Below are positions 24,344 to 32,808 of a stretch of 64,000 nt of DNA, piece by piece. Below the pieces are notes generated by a model. It had not been told where the DNA came from. It searched no databases and was given only the letters and a program-made list of their open reading frames with translations. Numbering within the stretch: position 1 is the first letter of the stretch; each line of letters starts with the position of its first letter. The stretch is from CAIQQQ01 sp040399685 (GTDB lineage Bacteria; Pseudomonadota; Alphaproteobacteria; Acetobacterales; Acetobacteraceae). The DNA lies in contig JBBART010000003.1 of assembly GCA_040399685.1 (NCBI GenBank), positions 226,270 to 290,269 on the forward strand, read 5' to 3'. A program made the translations under genes and the position numbers.

Positions 24344-25207
24344 TTATGCGCGATGCAGCCGATGACCAAGCAGGCTTTCATGCGGCCCCAGCACCAGGCT
24401 TGCGATCCAGATCGCTCCCGCCACCAGTAAAATCGCAGGCCCGGCCGGCATGTCGGCGTAAAACGACAGCAACAGGCCACAGACGGACGATGCCACCGCC
24501 ACGACCACGCTGGCCCGCACCTGCCCGCCCAGATGGACCGACCAATGCCGGGCCGCAATAGCGGGAAGCATCATCAGTCCCACCGACATCAACGTGCCCA
24601 AGGCAGCAAAGCCGCCGACCACGCACAGCACCACCAACGCCATGAAAGCGGACTGCCACAGCCAGCCGCGCCCACCCTGGGCGTGCATAAAACCGGGGTC
24701 GAGGCTCTCCAGAATCAACGGCCGCCAGATCAGCGCAAGGCCGAGAATGGCGATGCTCGATACGCCGGCCATCAGCACCAGCGCGGCGTTGTCCACCGCC
24801 AGCACGCTGCCGAACAAAAGATGCGTCAGGTCCAGCCCAGGCTGGCGGGCCGCGATGGCCACACCGGCGGCGAGGGCCACGAGGTAGACGGCGGCAAACT
24901 GGCTGTCTTCCCGGCCGGCGGTGGCCCGGCTCAGCAATCCCGCCAACAGGGCCACAACCAGCCCCGCGATCAGGCCGCCGCCGCTCATCGCCACGATCGA
25001 CAGGCCACCGACGGCAGCGCCGATGGCAACGCCGGGCAGAATGCCGTGCTGGAGCACATCCGCCGTCAGGCTCATCCGGCGAATGACGAGGAACACGCCA
25101 AGCGGGGGCGCTGCCAGGCTCAATGCCAGGCAACCTGCCAGCGCCCGGCGCATGAAGCCGAACGCAAACGGGCTGAAAAGGAATTCTGCGAGCGAAAATT
25201 CGGTCAC
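24344..25207 (-). CDS. znuB: Zinc/manganese-type ABC transporter permease
   Basis: 287 residues starting at GTG 25207, which overlaps the ATPase stop in a GTGA. About eight membrane helices; signature LGVFLVIRRMSLTADVLQHG near 30-50 is the conserved N-terminal motif of the ABC-3 (ZnuB/MntB) family, followed by GVAIGAAVGG and GFAALGTLMSVGLMMLPA. It would form the inner-membrane channel for Zn2+ (or Mn2+). Zinc is favoured because a Zur-like box precedes the operon. No binding protein ZnuA is encoded nearby. Confidence 0.9.
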   Translation of the reverse strand: MTEFSLAEFLFSPFAFGFMRRALAGCLALSLAAPPLGVFLVIRRMSLTADVLQHGILPGVAIGAAVGGLSIVAMSGGGLIAGLVVALLAGLLSRATAGREDSQFAAVYLVALAAGVAIAARQPGLDLTHLLFGSVLAVDNAALVLMAGVSSIAILGLALIWRPLILESLDPGFMHAQGGRGWLWQSAFMALVVLCVVGGFAALGTLMSVGLMMLPAIAARHWSVHLGGQVRASVVVAVASSVCGLLLSFYADMPAGPAILLVAGAIWIASLVLGPHESLLGHRLHRA

Positions 25208-25926
25208 GCGGCTGTCTGGTGCGTGTGGGCGTCGGCCCAGCCATCCGCCATCATCCGCGCCTTCAGTCGCATTTCGGGCGACAGGGCAACAGCACTCGCC
25301 CCCCACGCAACGCGGCGGCGGGCGAGTAGCAATGTTGTTGGAAAATGCTGCAAAATCATATCGTTGTCGTGCAGAACCGCCATAACGGTTCGGCCCTCAT
25401 GGGCCCAGCGATGGAGCAAGGCGAGAAGATCAGCCTCGGTTGCGGTGTCCACGGCGGTGAACGGCTCGTCCAGCAGGATCACGCGGCAATCCTGCACAAT
25501 CAGCCGTGCGAACAGCACGCGCTGGAACTGCCCGGCCGAAAGGGCCGCGATTAGTCGGTCGGCCAGTCCGGCGATGCCCATCTGCGCGAGGGCCGCGTCC
25601 ACACGTCGGCTGTCGGCGGCCGGCAAGGCGCCGAACGCGCCCATCCGACCCCAGGCACCCAGCGAGACCAGTTCGCGACAGGTGATGGGGAAACGCCGGT
25701 CCGGACCGCCGGATTGCGGCAGCAGAGCCACGTCCCGCGCCGTCCGCATGCCCTCAATCCGGCCGCTGGAGAGTGGATGCAGCCCGGCGATGGCGCGCAG
25801 CAAGGTGGATTTACCGGCCCCATTGGGGCCAGCCACGGCGGTCAGCCCCGGTGCGAAATCAGCACTTACCCGCTCCACCGCCACCCGGCCGCCTTGCATG
25901 CACGTTACATCTTGAAGCCGGATCAC
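25204..25926 (-). CDS. znuC: Zinc/manganese-type ABC transporter ATPase
   Basis: 240 residues from GTG 25926 (MIRLQDVTCMQGGRVAVERV). This start is preferred over an ATG at 25938 because it overlaps the stop of the preceding small ORF in a GTGA, and the ABC fold begins here. Walker A is AGPNGAGKST, the Q-loop is LLPQSGG, the signature is the slightly altered LSAGQFQR, Walker B is VILLDEPF and the switch histidine is in AVLHDND. It powers the ZnuB permease. Both junctions in this operon are 4-base overlaps, indicating tight translational coupling. Confidence 0.92.
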   Translation of the reverse strand: MIRLQDVTCMQGGRVAVERVSADFAPGLTAVAGPNGAGKSTLLRAIAGLHPLSSGRIEGMRTARDVALLPQSGGPDRRFPITCRELVSLGAWGRMGAFGALPAADSRRVDAALAQMGIAGLADRLIAALSAGQFQRVLFARLIVQDCRVILLDEPFTAVDTATEADLLALLHRWAHEGRTVMAVLHDNDMILQHFPTTLLLARRRVAWGASAVALSPEMRLKARMMADGWADAHTHQTAA

Positions 25927-26024
25927 AGTGCCCACCATACGCCCAGCCAAACGCAGCCGATCAGGCACACGGCCAGCACCAGCCTTCCCGACAGTCCGGC
26001 GCTGAGAGACAGAGGATCGATCAT
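25923..26024 (-). CDS. Leaderless 33-residue single-pass membrane microprotein heading the zinc ABC operon
   Basis: ATG at 26024, 33 codons: a polar start MIDPLSLSAGLSGR and one hydrophobic segment LVLAVCLIGCVWLGVWW. Its stop TGA overlaps the GTG of znuC. No Shine-Dalgarno precedes the ATG; instead a TATAAA -10 ends 6 bases before it and a TTGCCG -35 sits 17 bp further up, so the mRNA should start at or next to the ATG and be leaderless. The coupling and hydrophobicity argue for a real membrane peptide of the zinc uptake system. Expression is unproven. Confidence 0.55.
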   Translation of the reverse strand: MIDPLSLSAGLSGRLVLAVCLIGCVWLGVWWAL

Positions 26025-26025
26025 C

Positions 26026-26059
26026 GTTACTTTATAACATCCGCACGATTTGCCGGCAA
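26026..26059 (-). promoter_or_regulatory. Promoter with Zur-like box for the zinc ABC operon
   Basis: Reading leftward: -35 TTGCCG (26059-26054), 17-bp spacer, -10 TATAAA (26036-26031). The -10 is embedded in the dyad GTTATAAAGTAAC (26038-26026), which resembles the proteobacterial Zur operator core GTTATATTATAAC (10 of 13 bases). A repressor bound there would block polymerase. The operator is 59 bp from the divergent DUF445 start. Zur binding is inferred from the motif and the genes controlled. Confidence 0.6.
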
Positions 26060-26083
26060 ACGCCCGCGTGATAGGCTGGCCGC

Positions 26084-27367
26084 ATGACCGACCTGCACGC
26101 GCCCGCCGATCCCGATGCCGCCGCACGCCGCAACCTAAGGCGGCACCGGATGTTCGCCACCTCGCTTCTGGTGGTGATGGCGGCGCTCACCTTGGTCAGC
26201 TACGCCCTGCCCCAGGGATGGCCGGCGGAATTGTTGCAGGCCTCCGCCAAGGCGGGGTTTGTCGGCGGCATTGCCGACTGGTTCGCCATCACGGCGCTGT
26301 TCCGCCATCCGCTCGGCATTCCCATTCCGCACACCGCCATCATTCCCAACCAGAAGGCGCGGCTGGGCCGGGCGCTGGGGCGGTTCGTGGCGGGCCATGT
26401 GTTCACCGAAGCGGAGGTCTCGCGCACCCTGGCGAAGCTGGATCTCTCGGGCATTGTGCAACGCTTTCTGGCCGATCCACGCTCCACCCGTCCGGCCGCC
26501 GAGGCGCTGGCGGCGTTGTTGCCGCGCATTCTGGCCACCGTGGAAGACGGCCGTGCCCGCCGCGTGGCAGGGCGGATCATTCCGCGCATACTCGGCGGCG
26601 AGGCAGCCGGGCGCGTGGTCGGGCGGGCGTTGCGCGGCCTGATGGAGGGCGGGCGGCACCAGGAGGTGTTCGGCTTCATTCTCGTGGAATTCCGCAAATT
26701 GCTGGGCGAGCGCGAGGAGGCGCTGCGCGTGGCCATCGAGGAGCGGGTGCGCGAACAGGGCGGCCGGCTGGTCGGCTGGGCGGTGGGCGCCACCGTGGCG
26801 CGTCGGGCGATGGCGCTGATCCACACCGAACTGACCAAGATGGAGACCGATGATTCCGACCTGCGCGCCGCGTTCGACGAATGGGTGCGCCGCGAGATCG
26901 CCCGCATCGAGGACGAACCGGCCCGCGCCGCTGAAATCGGCCAGGCGCTGCGGCGGGTGATGACGCATGAGACGATCCAGGCCTGGATCAGCGATGTGTG
27001 GTCCCGCCTGCGCATGGCGATCGAGGCCGATGCCGGCAAGCTGAACGGGCACAGCGTGGGGTTGTTCGAAAGTGCACTGGCCAATTTCGGCCACATGCTG
27101 CAAGCCGACCCCGCCGCCCGCTCCAGGCTGCAACGCGCGGTGGAAGGCGTGGTGACGCCGCTGATGCCCGCGGCCCAGGCCCAGCTTGAGGTGTTCATCG
27201 CCGGCGTGGTCGGCGGCTGGGACACGGCCACCATCACCGACCGGCTGGAACTGCGCATCGGGCCCGACCTCCAATACGTCCGCATCAACGGAACGTTGGT
27301 GGGGTTTTTGGTGGGTGGTCTTGTCTGGGCGGTTTTGCGTGCGACATTCGGACATGTGTCGTTTTAA
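26084..27367 (+). CDS. DUF445 family membrane protein
   Basis: 427 residues. An N-terminal membrane segment (MFATSLLVVMAALTLVSYAL, about 24-43) is followed by the diagnostic FVGGIADWFAITALFRHPLG and PHTAIIPNQKARLGRALGRF, then a long amphipathic helical region rich in Arg/Glu, and a closing segment LVGFLVGGLVWAVLRATFGH. This is the YjiN/DUF445 family, an inner-membrane protein with a large helical domain; its function is not established. Divergent from the zinc operon; the LLM monooxygenase follows after 11 bp. Confidence 0.9.
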   Translation: MTDLHAPADPDAAARRNLRRHRMFATSLLVVMAALTLVSYALPQGWPAELLQASAKAGFVGGIADWFAITALFRHPLGIPIPHTAIIPNQKARLGRALGRFVAGHVFTEAEVSRTLAKLDLSGIVQRFLADPRSTRPAAEALAALLPRILATVEDGRARRVAGRIIPRILGGEAAGRVVGRALRGLMEGGRHQEVFGFILVEFRKLLGEREEALRVAIEERVREQGGRLVGWAVGATVARRAMALIHTELTKMETDDSDLRAAFDEWVRREIARIEDEPARAAEIGQALRRVMTHETIQAWISDVWSRLRMAIEADAGKLNGHSVGLFESALANFGHMLQADPAARSRLQRAVEGVVTPLMPAAQAQLEVFIAGVVGGWDTATITDRLELRIGPDLQYVRINGTLVGFLVGGLVWAVLRATFGHVSF

Positions 27368-27378
27368 GGGATTCGAAG

Positions 27379-28404
27379 ATGCGGCTGTCGGTTCTGGACC
27401 AGTCCACCATCGTCACCGGCCGCCCGGCCGATGAGTCCATCCGCGAATCCATGGCCTTGGCGCAGGCGTGCGAACGGTTCGGCTACCACCGCTATTGGGT
27501 GGCAGAGCATCATAACTCCGCCAGCCAGGCCGGCACCGCGCCCGAGATTCTCATGGCCGCCATCGCCGCCACCACGCAGCGCATTCGCGTGGGCAGCGCC
27601 GGCGTGATGCTGCCGCATTACGCTGCGTTGAAGGTGGCTGAGCAGTTCCGCGTGCTGGAAGCGATCGCTCCCGGCCGGATCGACATGGGGCTTGGTCGTG
27701 CCCCGGGGTCGGACGGGCTGACGGCGCAGGCGCTGAACCCGAACGCGGCGGAAGCGGCCGATCATTTCCCCGCGCAGATCCGTGATCTACTGGCCTGGGT
27801 GTCTGGTGGGCCGTTGGTGGAACGCCATCCGTTCCGCAGCGTCATCGCCCAGCCACAGGGGGCGACGACGCCGGAGCCTTGGATCTTGGGCAGCAGCGAC
27901 TACGGCGCGCAGGTGGCGGCCCATTTTGGGTTGCCGTATTGCTTTGCCCATTTCATCACCGACGGCGCGGGGGCGGCCGAGGCGATGGACACCTACCGGT
28001 CTGGATACCGCCCCAGCGAGCGCTTTCCAGAACCCCTGGCCGCTGTGACGGTATGGGCGATGGCGGCGGAAACGCAGGAGGAAGCCGAGCGGCTGTTCCT
28101 GTCCCGCGCCATCTGGCGGCTGGGACGGGACCGCGGCGTGTATGCCGCCCTGCCCTCGCCCGAGGAAGCCGCCGCAATGCCCTTGAGCGATGCGGAAGCA
28201 GCGAAGGTGCAGCGCATGCGCCGCACAGCTCTTTATGGCACGCCGGATGTGGTGGCCGCGCGGCTGCGGGATTTGGCCAAGGAAACCGGCGTGGACGAGA
28301 TCGCCATCCTCACCACCCTGCATGACAAGGACGCAAGGATACGCAGCTACCGCCTGCTGGCCGACGCGATGCGACTAGAAACGACGGATTCCCTGGCTGC
28401 CTGA
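27379..28404 (+). CDS. LLM-class flavin-dependent oxidoreductase (luciferase-like)
   Basis: 341 residues. Typical luciferase-like monooxygenase: MRLSVLDQSTI at the start, YHRYWVAEHHN near 35-45, RIRVGSAGVMLPHYAALKVA, EQFRVLEAIAPGRIDMGLGR and the flavin loop PWILGSSDYGAQVAAHFGLP. This subgroup uses reduced FMN on unknown substrates. Its 3' end overlaps by 30 bases, tail to tail, the convergent small membrane protein gene. Likely co-transcribed with DUF445 (11-bp gap). Confidence 0.92.
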   Translation: MRLSVLDQSTIVTGRPADESIRESMALAQACERFGYHRYWVAEHHNSASQAGTAPEILMAAIAATTQRIRVGSAGVMLPHYAALKVAEQFRVLEAIAPGRIDMGLGRAPGSDGLTAQALNPNAAEAADHFPAQIRDLLAWVSGGPLVERHPFRSVIAQPQGATTPEPWILGSSDYGAQVAAHFGLPYCFAHFITDGAGAAEAMDTYRSGYRPSERFPEPLAAVTVWAMAAETQEEAERLFLSRAIWRLGRDRGVYAALPSPEEAAAMPLSDAEAAKVQRMRRTALYGTPDVVAARLRDLAKETGVDEIAILTTLHDKDARIRSYRLLADAMRLETTDSLAA

Positions 28405-28674
28405 CATACCGGCGCGCCACATCTTGAATCGCAGAACGCCAAGGGCCACCAATCCGGCGCCGATGGCGATCGGGATCAGCGCCAATGCCAGCCACAGGGC
28501 CACGAAGGCGAAGGCGCCGATGGTGGCGACGACGGCCACGATAATGGCGATGCGCAGGATCTTGCTGCTCACGGGCGCCCCCCCAGGCCCAGGCCCAGGA
28601 CCGGGTGCCGTGAACTGTCCATCCGGCGTCATGTCGATCTGAATGGCCACGTGGTCTCTCTGATGTGAGGTCAT
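28375..28674 (-). CDS. Small membrane protein with Pro-Gly linker, unknown function
   Basis: 99 residues from the ATG at 28674 (MTSHQRDHVAIQIDMTPDGQ), where the frame takes on coding character; earlier in-frame starts are less likely. A polar N-terminus ends in a PGPGPGPGG linker (about 24-32), then two adjoining membrane segments (ILRIAIIVAVVATIGAFAFV and ALWLALALIPIAIGAGLVAL, about 38-78) and a basic tail (FKMWRAG). The 3' end overlaps the LLM gene on the opposite strand by 30 bases. No family recognised. Confidence 0.6.
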   Translation of the reverse strand: MTSHQRDHVAIQIDMTPDGQFTAPGPGPGPGGAPVSSKILRIAIIVAVVATIGAFAFVALWLALALIPIAIGAGLVALGVLRFKMWRAGMSGSQGIRRF

Positions 28675-28721
28675 ATCTTCCAACTGGCAAACCGCCATCG
28701 GCGGTTCAAGGGCAGCACGGG

Positions 28722-29171
28722 TTAAGCTTGCGTCATGTCGGCGTGGCGCACCAGCAGAACAAGCCCGTCCACCGCCACCACCTTCATCGGCGTCATTGGC
28801 GCTGGGTCGGGTGAGCCGGGCACCAGGCGGGCCGGCCAATCGCTGTCGCCCAGCCGCACGCGGCCTTCATGGCCATCAAACCAAAGGGCCGTCGCCGTGC
28901 GGCCGACGAGGCCTGAGCCGGGAGTGTTGACATTCGTTGGGCGGGCTGAGCGCCGCCGGGTCATCGCCAGGGCGATCGACAGCGGGGCCAGCACGCTGAA
29001 CGCGATCACCTGGGCGCCAAAGCCCAGATCCGTTATCCGGCAGACGATGCCGGTGCCGAAAGCAGCCACACCCAACCACAGCAGGAACGCGCCGGGCAGC
29101 ACGATTTCCAGCACCGCCAGCCCCAGGCCCACGGCCATCCACAACAGCCAGGGCTCAAGGCCTTGCATCAC
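28722..29171 (-). CDS. NfeD family membrane protein
   Basis: 149 residues. Two to three N-terminal membrane helices (about 8-32 and 34-66; AVLEIVLPGAFLLWLGVAA is the NfeD signature) followed by a small OB-fold domain (about 85-145) with GLVGRTATALWFDGHEGRV, GDSDWPARL and MKVVAVDGLVLLV. Short NfeD proteins pair with SPFH (stomatin-like) proteins in flotillin-like membrane assemblies. The start overlaps the SPFH gene stop by 4 bases, matching that pairing. Confidence 0.92.
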   Translation of the reverse strand: MMQGLEPWLLWMAVGLGLAVLEIVLPGAFLLWLGVAAFGTGIVCRITDLGFGAQVIAFSVLAPLSIALAMTRRRSARPTNVNTPGSGLVGRTATALWFDGHEGRVRLGDSDWPARLVPGSPDPAPMTPMKVVAVDGLVLLVRHADMTQA

Positions 29172-30112
29172 ACCCCCACGCGCGGCACGGAGGCGGGTTT
29201 GGCTCCGTCAGGCTGCAACAGCATCAGCGCCTGGGTGATGCCGCCGGCCAAAGCCGTGGCCTCCATCGGCACGATCACCATCTTGCTGTTCGGCGAGTTG
29301 GCCAGAACCTTGAACGCCTCGACATAGCGATCGGCGATGAAATAGCGCAGCGCCGGCTCGCCGCCATCCCGTGCCGCTTCGGCCACCATGCGGGTGGCGG
29401 CGGCTTCTGCTGCGGCCAGACGTTCGCGGGCCTCGGCGTCGCGGTTGGCGGCTTCCTGGCGGCCTTCGGCGGCGAGGATGAGGCTTTGCTTGTTGCCCTC
29501 GGCCCGCTTGATGGCGGCCTCGCGCTCGCCCTCGGCCTTGGCAACCGTGGCGCGGCGTTCGCGTTCGGCGGTCATTTGCAGGTTCATCGCCAGGATGAGG
29601 TTCTCTGGCGGCTCGATCTTGCGGATCTCCACGCGGCTGACCTTGACGCCCCAGGGTTGGGTGGCGCCGTCCAGGATGGACAGGAGCTGGGTGTTGATGC
29701 GTTCGCGCGACGACAAGGCCGCGTCCAGTTGCATCTCGCCGATGACGGCGCGGATGTTGGTCATGGCCAGGGTGGTCAGTGCGGTGGCCAGGTTCTGCAC
29801 CTGATAGGCGGCCTTCTCAGCCTCCATGATGCGGAAATAGATCACGCCGTCGGCGGCCACGGTGGCGTTGTCGCCGGTGATGACGGTTTGCTCGGGGATG
29901 TCGAGCACCTGTTCCTGCACGTTCAGCCGCCGGCCGATGCGGTCGATGAAGGGCAACACGAAATTCAGGCCCGGCTGCAGGCAGCGCGTGTAGGCGCCAA
30001 AACGCTCAACCGTCCAGATATTGCCCTGCGGCACCGATTTGGCGCCGGCGAACATCGTCGTCACCACCAAAACGAGCAGCAGCAGCCACAACAGGTTCAT
30101 TGGATTTTGCAT
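29168..30112 (-). CDS. SPFH/stomatin-like (band 7) protein, QmcA type
   Basis: 314 residues from the ATG at 30112, preceded by GGAAGGA. One N-terminal anchor (MNLLWLLLLVLVVTTMFAGA), then the SPFH domain: VERFGAYTRCLQPGLNFVLP, QEQVLDIPEQTVITGDNATV, AAYQVQNLATALTTLAMTNI and GVKVSRVEIRKIEPPENL. The C-terminal half is a coiled-coil rich in Ala/Glu/Arg (AKAEGEREAAIKRAEGNKQS). Such proteins form large cage-like complexes at the inner membrane and bind FtsH in E. coli (QmcA). Coupled with nfeD. Confidence 0.94.
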   Translation of the reverse strand: MQNPMNLLWLLLLVLVVTTMFAGAKSVPQGNIWTVERFGAYTRCLQPGLNFVLPFIDRIGRRLNVQEQVLDIPEQTVITGDNATVAADGVIYFRIMEAEKAAYQVQNLATALTTLAMTNIRAVIGEMQLDAALSSRERINTQLLSILDGATQPWGVKVSRVEIRKIEPPENLILAMNLQMTAERERRATVAKAEGEREAAIKRAEGNKQSLILAAEGRQEAANRDAEARERLAAAEAAATRMVAEAARDGGEPALRYFIADRYVEAFKVLANSPNSKMVIVPMEATALAGGITQALMLLQPDGAKPASVPRVGV

Positions 30113-30193
30113 CAGCAGATTTCCTTCCCCGTGCCCCGTTTCCGAAGCGTGCAATGCAGCCTAGCATGCTGAAAACAATACGGGGGAACGACA

Positions 30194-30979
30194 ATGATCA
30201 CAGGCGCCAAAACCCATCTGCCGGTGGACCTCACGGGTCTGCGCGTCGCCATCACCGGGGCTGCCGGCGGCATTGGCCTGGTGATGGCCAACAGCTTCGC
30301 CGCCTGCGGGGCGGTGGTGTTCATCTCGGACGTCAATGCCACAGCCCTTGCCGAATGCGGCCATGCGGGCATCATCGCCGATGCCGGCTCGGCCACCGAG
30401 ATGGAAGGCTTCATCGACAGCGCGGTGGAGCATCTGGGCGGGCTTGATGTGCTGATCAACAACGCCGGCATCGCAGGCCCCACCAAGAAGGTGGAGGACG
30501 TGACGCCGGACGAGTTGGACGCCACGTTGCAAATCGATCTGGCGGCGATGTTTCACACCGTGCGGCGGGCGATTCCGGCGATGCGGAAATCCGGCGGCGG
30601 CTCGATCATCAATCTTTCCTCGGCTGCCGGACGGTTCGGGTTTGCCCTGCGTAGCCCTTACGCCGCCGCCAAATGGGGCGTTGTGGGCTTTACCAAGACG
30701 CTGGCGATCGAGCTTGGCCCTGACAGCATCCGCGTCAATGCCATTCTGCCCGGTCTGGTGGATGGCCCGCGCATTCGCCAGGTGATCCGCGCCAAGGCCG
30801 ACGCCGCCGGTATCGGCGAGAACGCCCAGACCGAACGCGCTGTGGCCACCACCTCGCTGCGCTGCTTTGTGACGCAGCACGACATCACCAACATGGCGCT
30901 GTATCTGTGCAGCCCGTTCGGCGCGACCATCAGCGGCCAGGCGATGGCGGTGGATGCCGATCTGCAAGTGCTGATCTGA
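30194..30979 (+). CDS. Short-chain dehydrogenase/reductase (SDR)
   Basis: 261 residues. Classical SDR: cofactor loop VAITGAAGGIGLVMA (about 17-30), NNAGIAGP, the catalytic SSAAGRFGFALRSPYAAAKW (Ser, Tyr, Lys) and the VNAILPGLVDGPRI segment. The Asp after strand 2 (FISDVNATAL) suggests NAD preference. Substrate unknown; it resembles broad-specificity ketoreductases and alcohol dehydrogenases. Divergent from the SPFH gene. Confidence 0.93.
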   Translation: MITGAKTHLPVDLTGLRVAITGAAGGIGLVMANSFAACGAVVFISDVNATALAECGHAGIIADAGSATEMEGFIDSAVEHLGGLDVLINNAGIAGPTKKVEDVTPDELDATLQIDLAAMFHTVRRAIPAMRKSGGGSIINLSSAAGRFGFALRSPYAAAKWGVVGFTKTLAIELGPDSIRVNAILPGLVDGPRIRQVIRAKADAAGIGENAQTERAVATTSLRCFVTQHDITNMALYLCSPFGATISGQAMAVDADLQVLI

Positions 30980-31110
30980 TAGAAGCGATGTCACGCCGGT
31001 AAGAATTTTTTAACAAATTTGGCGCTGTAGTGATGGAACTACTTCTTGAAGCGATAATAGAACGGTTCTACAACAGTTTGGCAGATTGTTATTTTCGAAG
31101 GACATGCCGC

Positions 31111-31470
31111 ATGAAATTTCTTGCTTTGCCTGTATCTGCTCTCGCATTGACCCTTGGTTTCGCAAGCTTTGCCCAGGCAAGTGACGCTGACTTCAAGTTG
31201 ATCAACAAAACAGGCTATCAGATCGACAGCGTCTTTGTTTCTCCGGCGTCAAGCGATAGCTGGGGCAGCGACATCATGGGCCGGGATGCCGTCCCTGACG
31301 GCACCAGCGTGAGCGTGACGTTCCCGCATGGCGGTTCGGCCTGCAAGTTCGACATCCGCGTGAAGTACCAGGATGGCGACAAGGCCGAATGGAGCAACGT
31401 CGATCTCTGCCAGTATGAGACCATTTCTCTGTTCTGGGACGGCAAGCAGACACGCGCAGTCGGCGAGTAA
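31111..31470 (+). CDS. Small secreted beta-rich protein, unknown function
   Basis: 119 residues from the ATG at 31111 (GAAGGACATGCCGC upstream); earlier in-frame starts lack coding character. Signal peptide MKFLALPVSALALTLGFASF with AQA cleavage, then about 95 residues with alternating strands: FKLINKTGYQIDSVFVSPAS, SVTFPHGGSACKFDIRVKY and WSNVDLCQYETISLFWDGKQ. Two cysteines (in SACKF and DLCQY) may form a disulfide. A strand-rich NKTGYxIxxxxVSP domain of this kind occurs as single-domain exported proteins in proteobacteria. A strong bidirectional hairpin follows. Confidence 0.75.
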   Translation: MKFLALPVSALALTLGFASFAQASDADFKLINKTGYQIDSVFVSPASSDSWGSDIMGRDAVPDGTSVSVTFPHGGSACKFDIRVKYQDGDKAEWSNVDLCQYETISLFWDGKQTRAVGE

Positions 31471-31476
31471 CGAAAA

Positions 31477-31512
31477 CGCAGCGCCCCAGACCGAAAGGTC
31501 TGGGGCGCTGCG
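31477..31512. terminator. Strong 16-bp GAAA-tetraloop hairpin between convergent genes
   Basis: A perfect 16-bp stem (left arm 31477-31492, CGCAGCGCCCCAGACC; right arm 31497-31512) closed by a GAAA tetraloop. It starts 6 bp after one stop codon and ends 3 bp before the opposing stop. The minus side is followed by GTTTTCGTTAC, so it is best as a terminator for the leftward amidohydrolase transcript, with likely bidirectional effect. Confidence 0.8.
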
Positions 31513-31515
31513 TGC

Positions 31516-32754
31516 CTACTCTGCCAATGTGAGCAAGGCTTGCAGAAGCACCCGCGTGCCTGCCGAAAGCTGAGACGGCGATGAGTATTCCGCCGGGTTA
31601 TGGCTGATGCCTTTCAGGCACGGCACGAAAATCATCCCCCCAGGCGCGACCGATGCGGCGAATTGCGCGTCGTGGAAAGCGCCGGACGCCAGCCGCATCG
31701 AGGATGCGCCGACCTCCTTGGCCGCGTTCTCCAACGCCGCGATCACGATAGGCGAGAATTCCACCGGCATGGCGTGAAAACTCTCATGCAGCGTGACGCT
31801 GCAGGTTTGCATCGCCGCCGCTAGAATGGCCGGAATGGCCTCTCCGCGTTCCAGCAGCGTGGCCCCGTCTGGATGGCGCAGATCGATGCTGAATTCCACC
31901 CGGTCGGCCACCGAGTTGGAGGAGTTGGGCGACACCGCCATGCGCCCGACGGTAAAGCGCAGAATATCCGCCGGATCGTGCATGGCGGCCGACAGGGCCG
32001 AGATGGCGCGCACCGCATCCAGCATCGCATCGCGCCGTCCCGCGAGGGGCGCCGTGCCGGCATGGGCGGCATCGCCGGAGACCGTGACCGTGAACCAGCG
32101 GCTGCCCTGGATGCCAGTGACCACGCCGACATCGATCCCGCCCGCTTCCAGGCGCGGCCCCTGTTCGATATGAGCCTCGATATAGGCATGGATGGGGCTG
32201 CCCAGCGGCCGGCGGGGTACGTCTGATTCGGCCTGCAACTGTTCGGCGAGCGCGTCCCCATAGGCCACGCCATCGGCGTCGCGCGTCGCGTTCCACGTGT
32301 CCACCGGCTTGAACCCCGCCCAGCTCATGCTGCCGGTGCAGCCAGGGGCGAAGCGGCTGCCTTCCTCGTTGGTCCAGGCCACCACCTCGATCGGACGCCG
32401 CGTGACGATGCCGGCATCGTGCAGGGCGGTGATCACCTCCAACCCGGCGATGACGCCATACGCGCCGTCGAACCGGCCGCCTTTCGGTTGGCTGTCCATG
32501 TGGCTGCCGGTCAGAACCGGGGTGGCGTCAGGGTCCGTGCCTTCGACGCGCAGCCACAGATTGGCGGCTTCGTCGAGCGAAACGCTGGCGCCGATCTCCT
32601 GCGCCCAGGCCATCACGCGGCGCCTGGAATCACGGTCCAGCGCCGTCAGGCATTGGCGATTGACGCCGTCGCCGGGAATGGCGCCGATCTCGGCTAGTTC
32701 CATCAGCCGATCCCATTGCCGCTTTTCGCTGATCGTCGCCACGCTGTTGGTCAT
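31516..32754 (-). CDS. M20-family amidohydrolase (N-carbamoyl-amino-acid hydrolase/allantoate amidohydrolase type)
   Basis: 412 residues from the ATG at 32754, preceded by GGAGCGA. Metal-binding marks: LTGSHMDSQPKGGRFDGAYG (His/Asp), VVAWTNEEGSRFAPG (Glu-Glu), IEAHIEQGPRLE and AGTAPLAGRRDAMLDAVRA in the lid domain, and GAFHDAQFAA near the C-terminus. The family cleaves carbamoyl or amidino groups of N-carbamoyl amino acids, ureidoglycolate precursors or beta-ureidopropionate. The exact substrate cannot be read from sequence; no pyrimidine or purine catabolic neighbours help. Confidence 0.92.
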   Translation of the reverse strand: MTNSVATISEKRQWDRLMELAEIGAIPGDGVNRQCLTALDRDSRRRVMAWAQEIGASVSLDEAANLWLRVEGTDPDATPVLTGSHMDSQPKGGRFDGAYGVIAGLEVITALHDAGIVTRRPIEVVAWTNEEGSRFAPGCTGSMSWAGFKPVDTWNATRDADGVAYGDALAEQLQAESDVPRRPLGSPIHAYIEAHIEQGPRLEAGGIDVGVVTGIQGSRWFTVTVSGDAAHAGTAPLAGRRDAMLDAVRAISALSAAMHDPADILRFTVGRMAVSPNSSNSVADRVEFSIDLRHPDGATLLERGEAIPAILAAAMQTCSVTLHESFHAMPVEFSPIVIAALENAAKEVGASSMRLASGAFHDAQFAASVAPGGMIFVPCLKGISHNPAEYSSPSQLSAGTRVLLQALLTLAE

Positions 32755-32808
32755 GCATTCGCTCCATCGACCGGATCGATGAGAACGGTGCCGCAAGGTG
32801 GCGTCAAG

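Noticed and set aside
23240..24430. Long plus-strand frame opposite the epimerase
   Set aside because: Antisense to an unmistakable Rossmann enzyme; rich in His/Arg/Gly with no motif.
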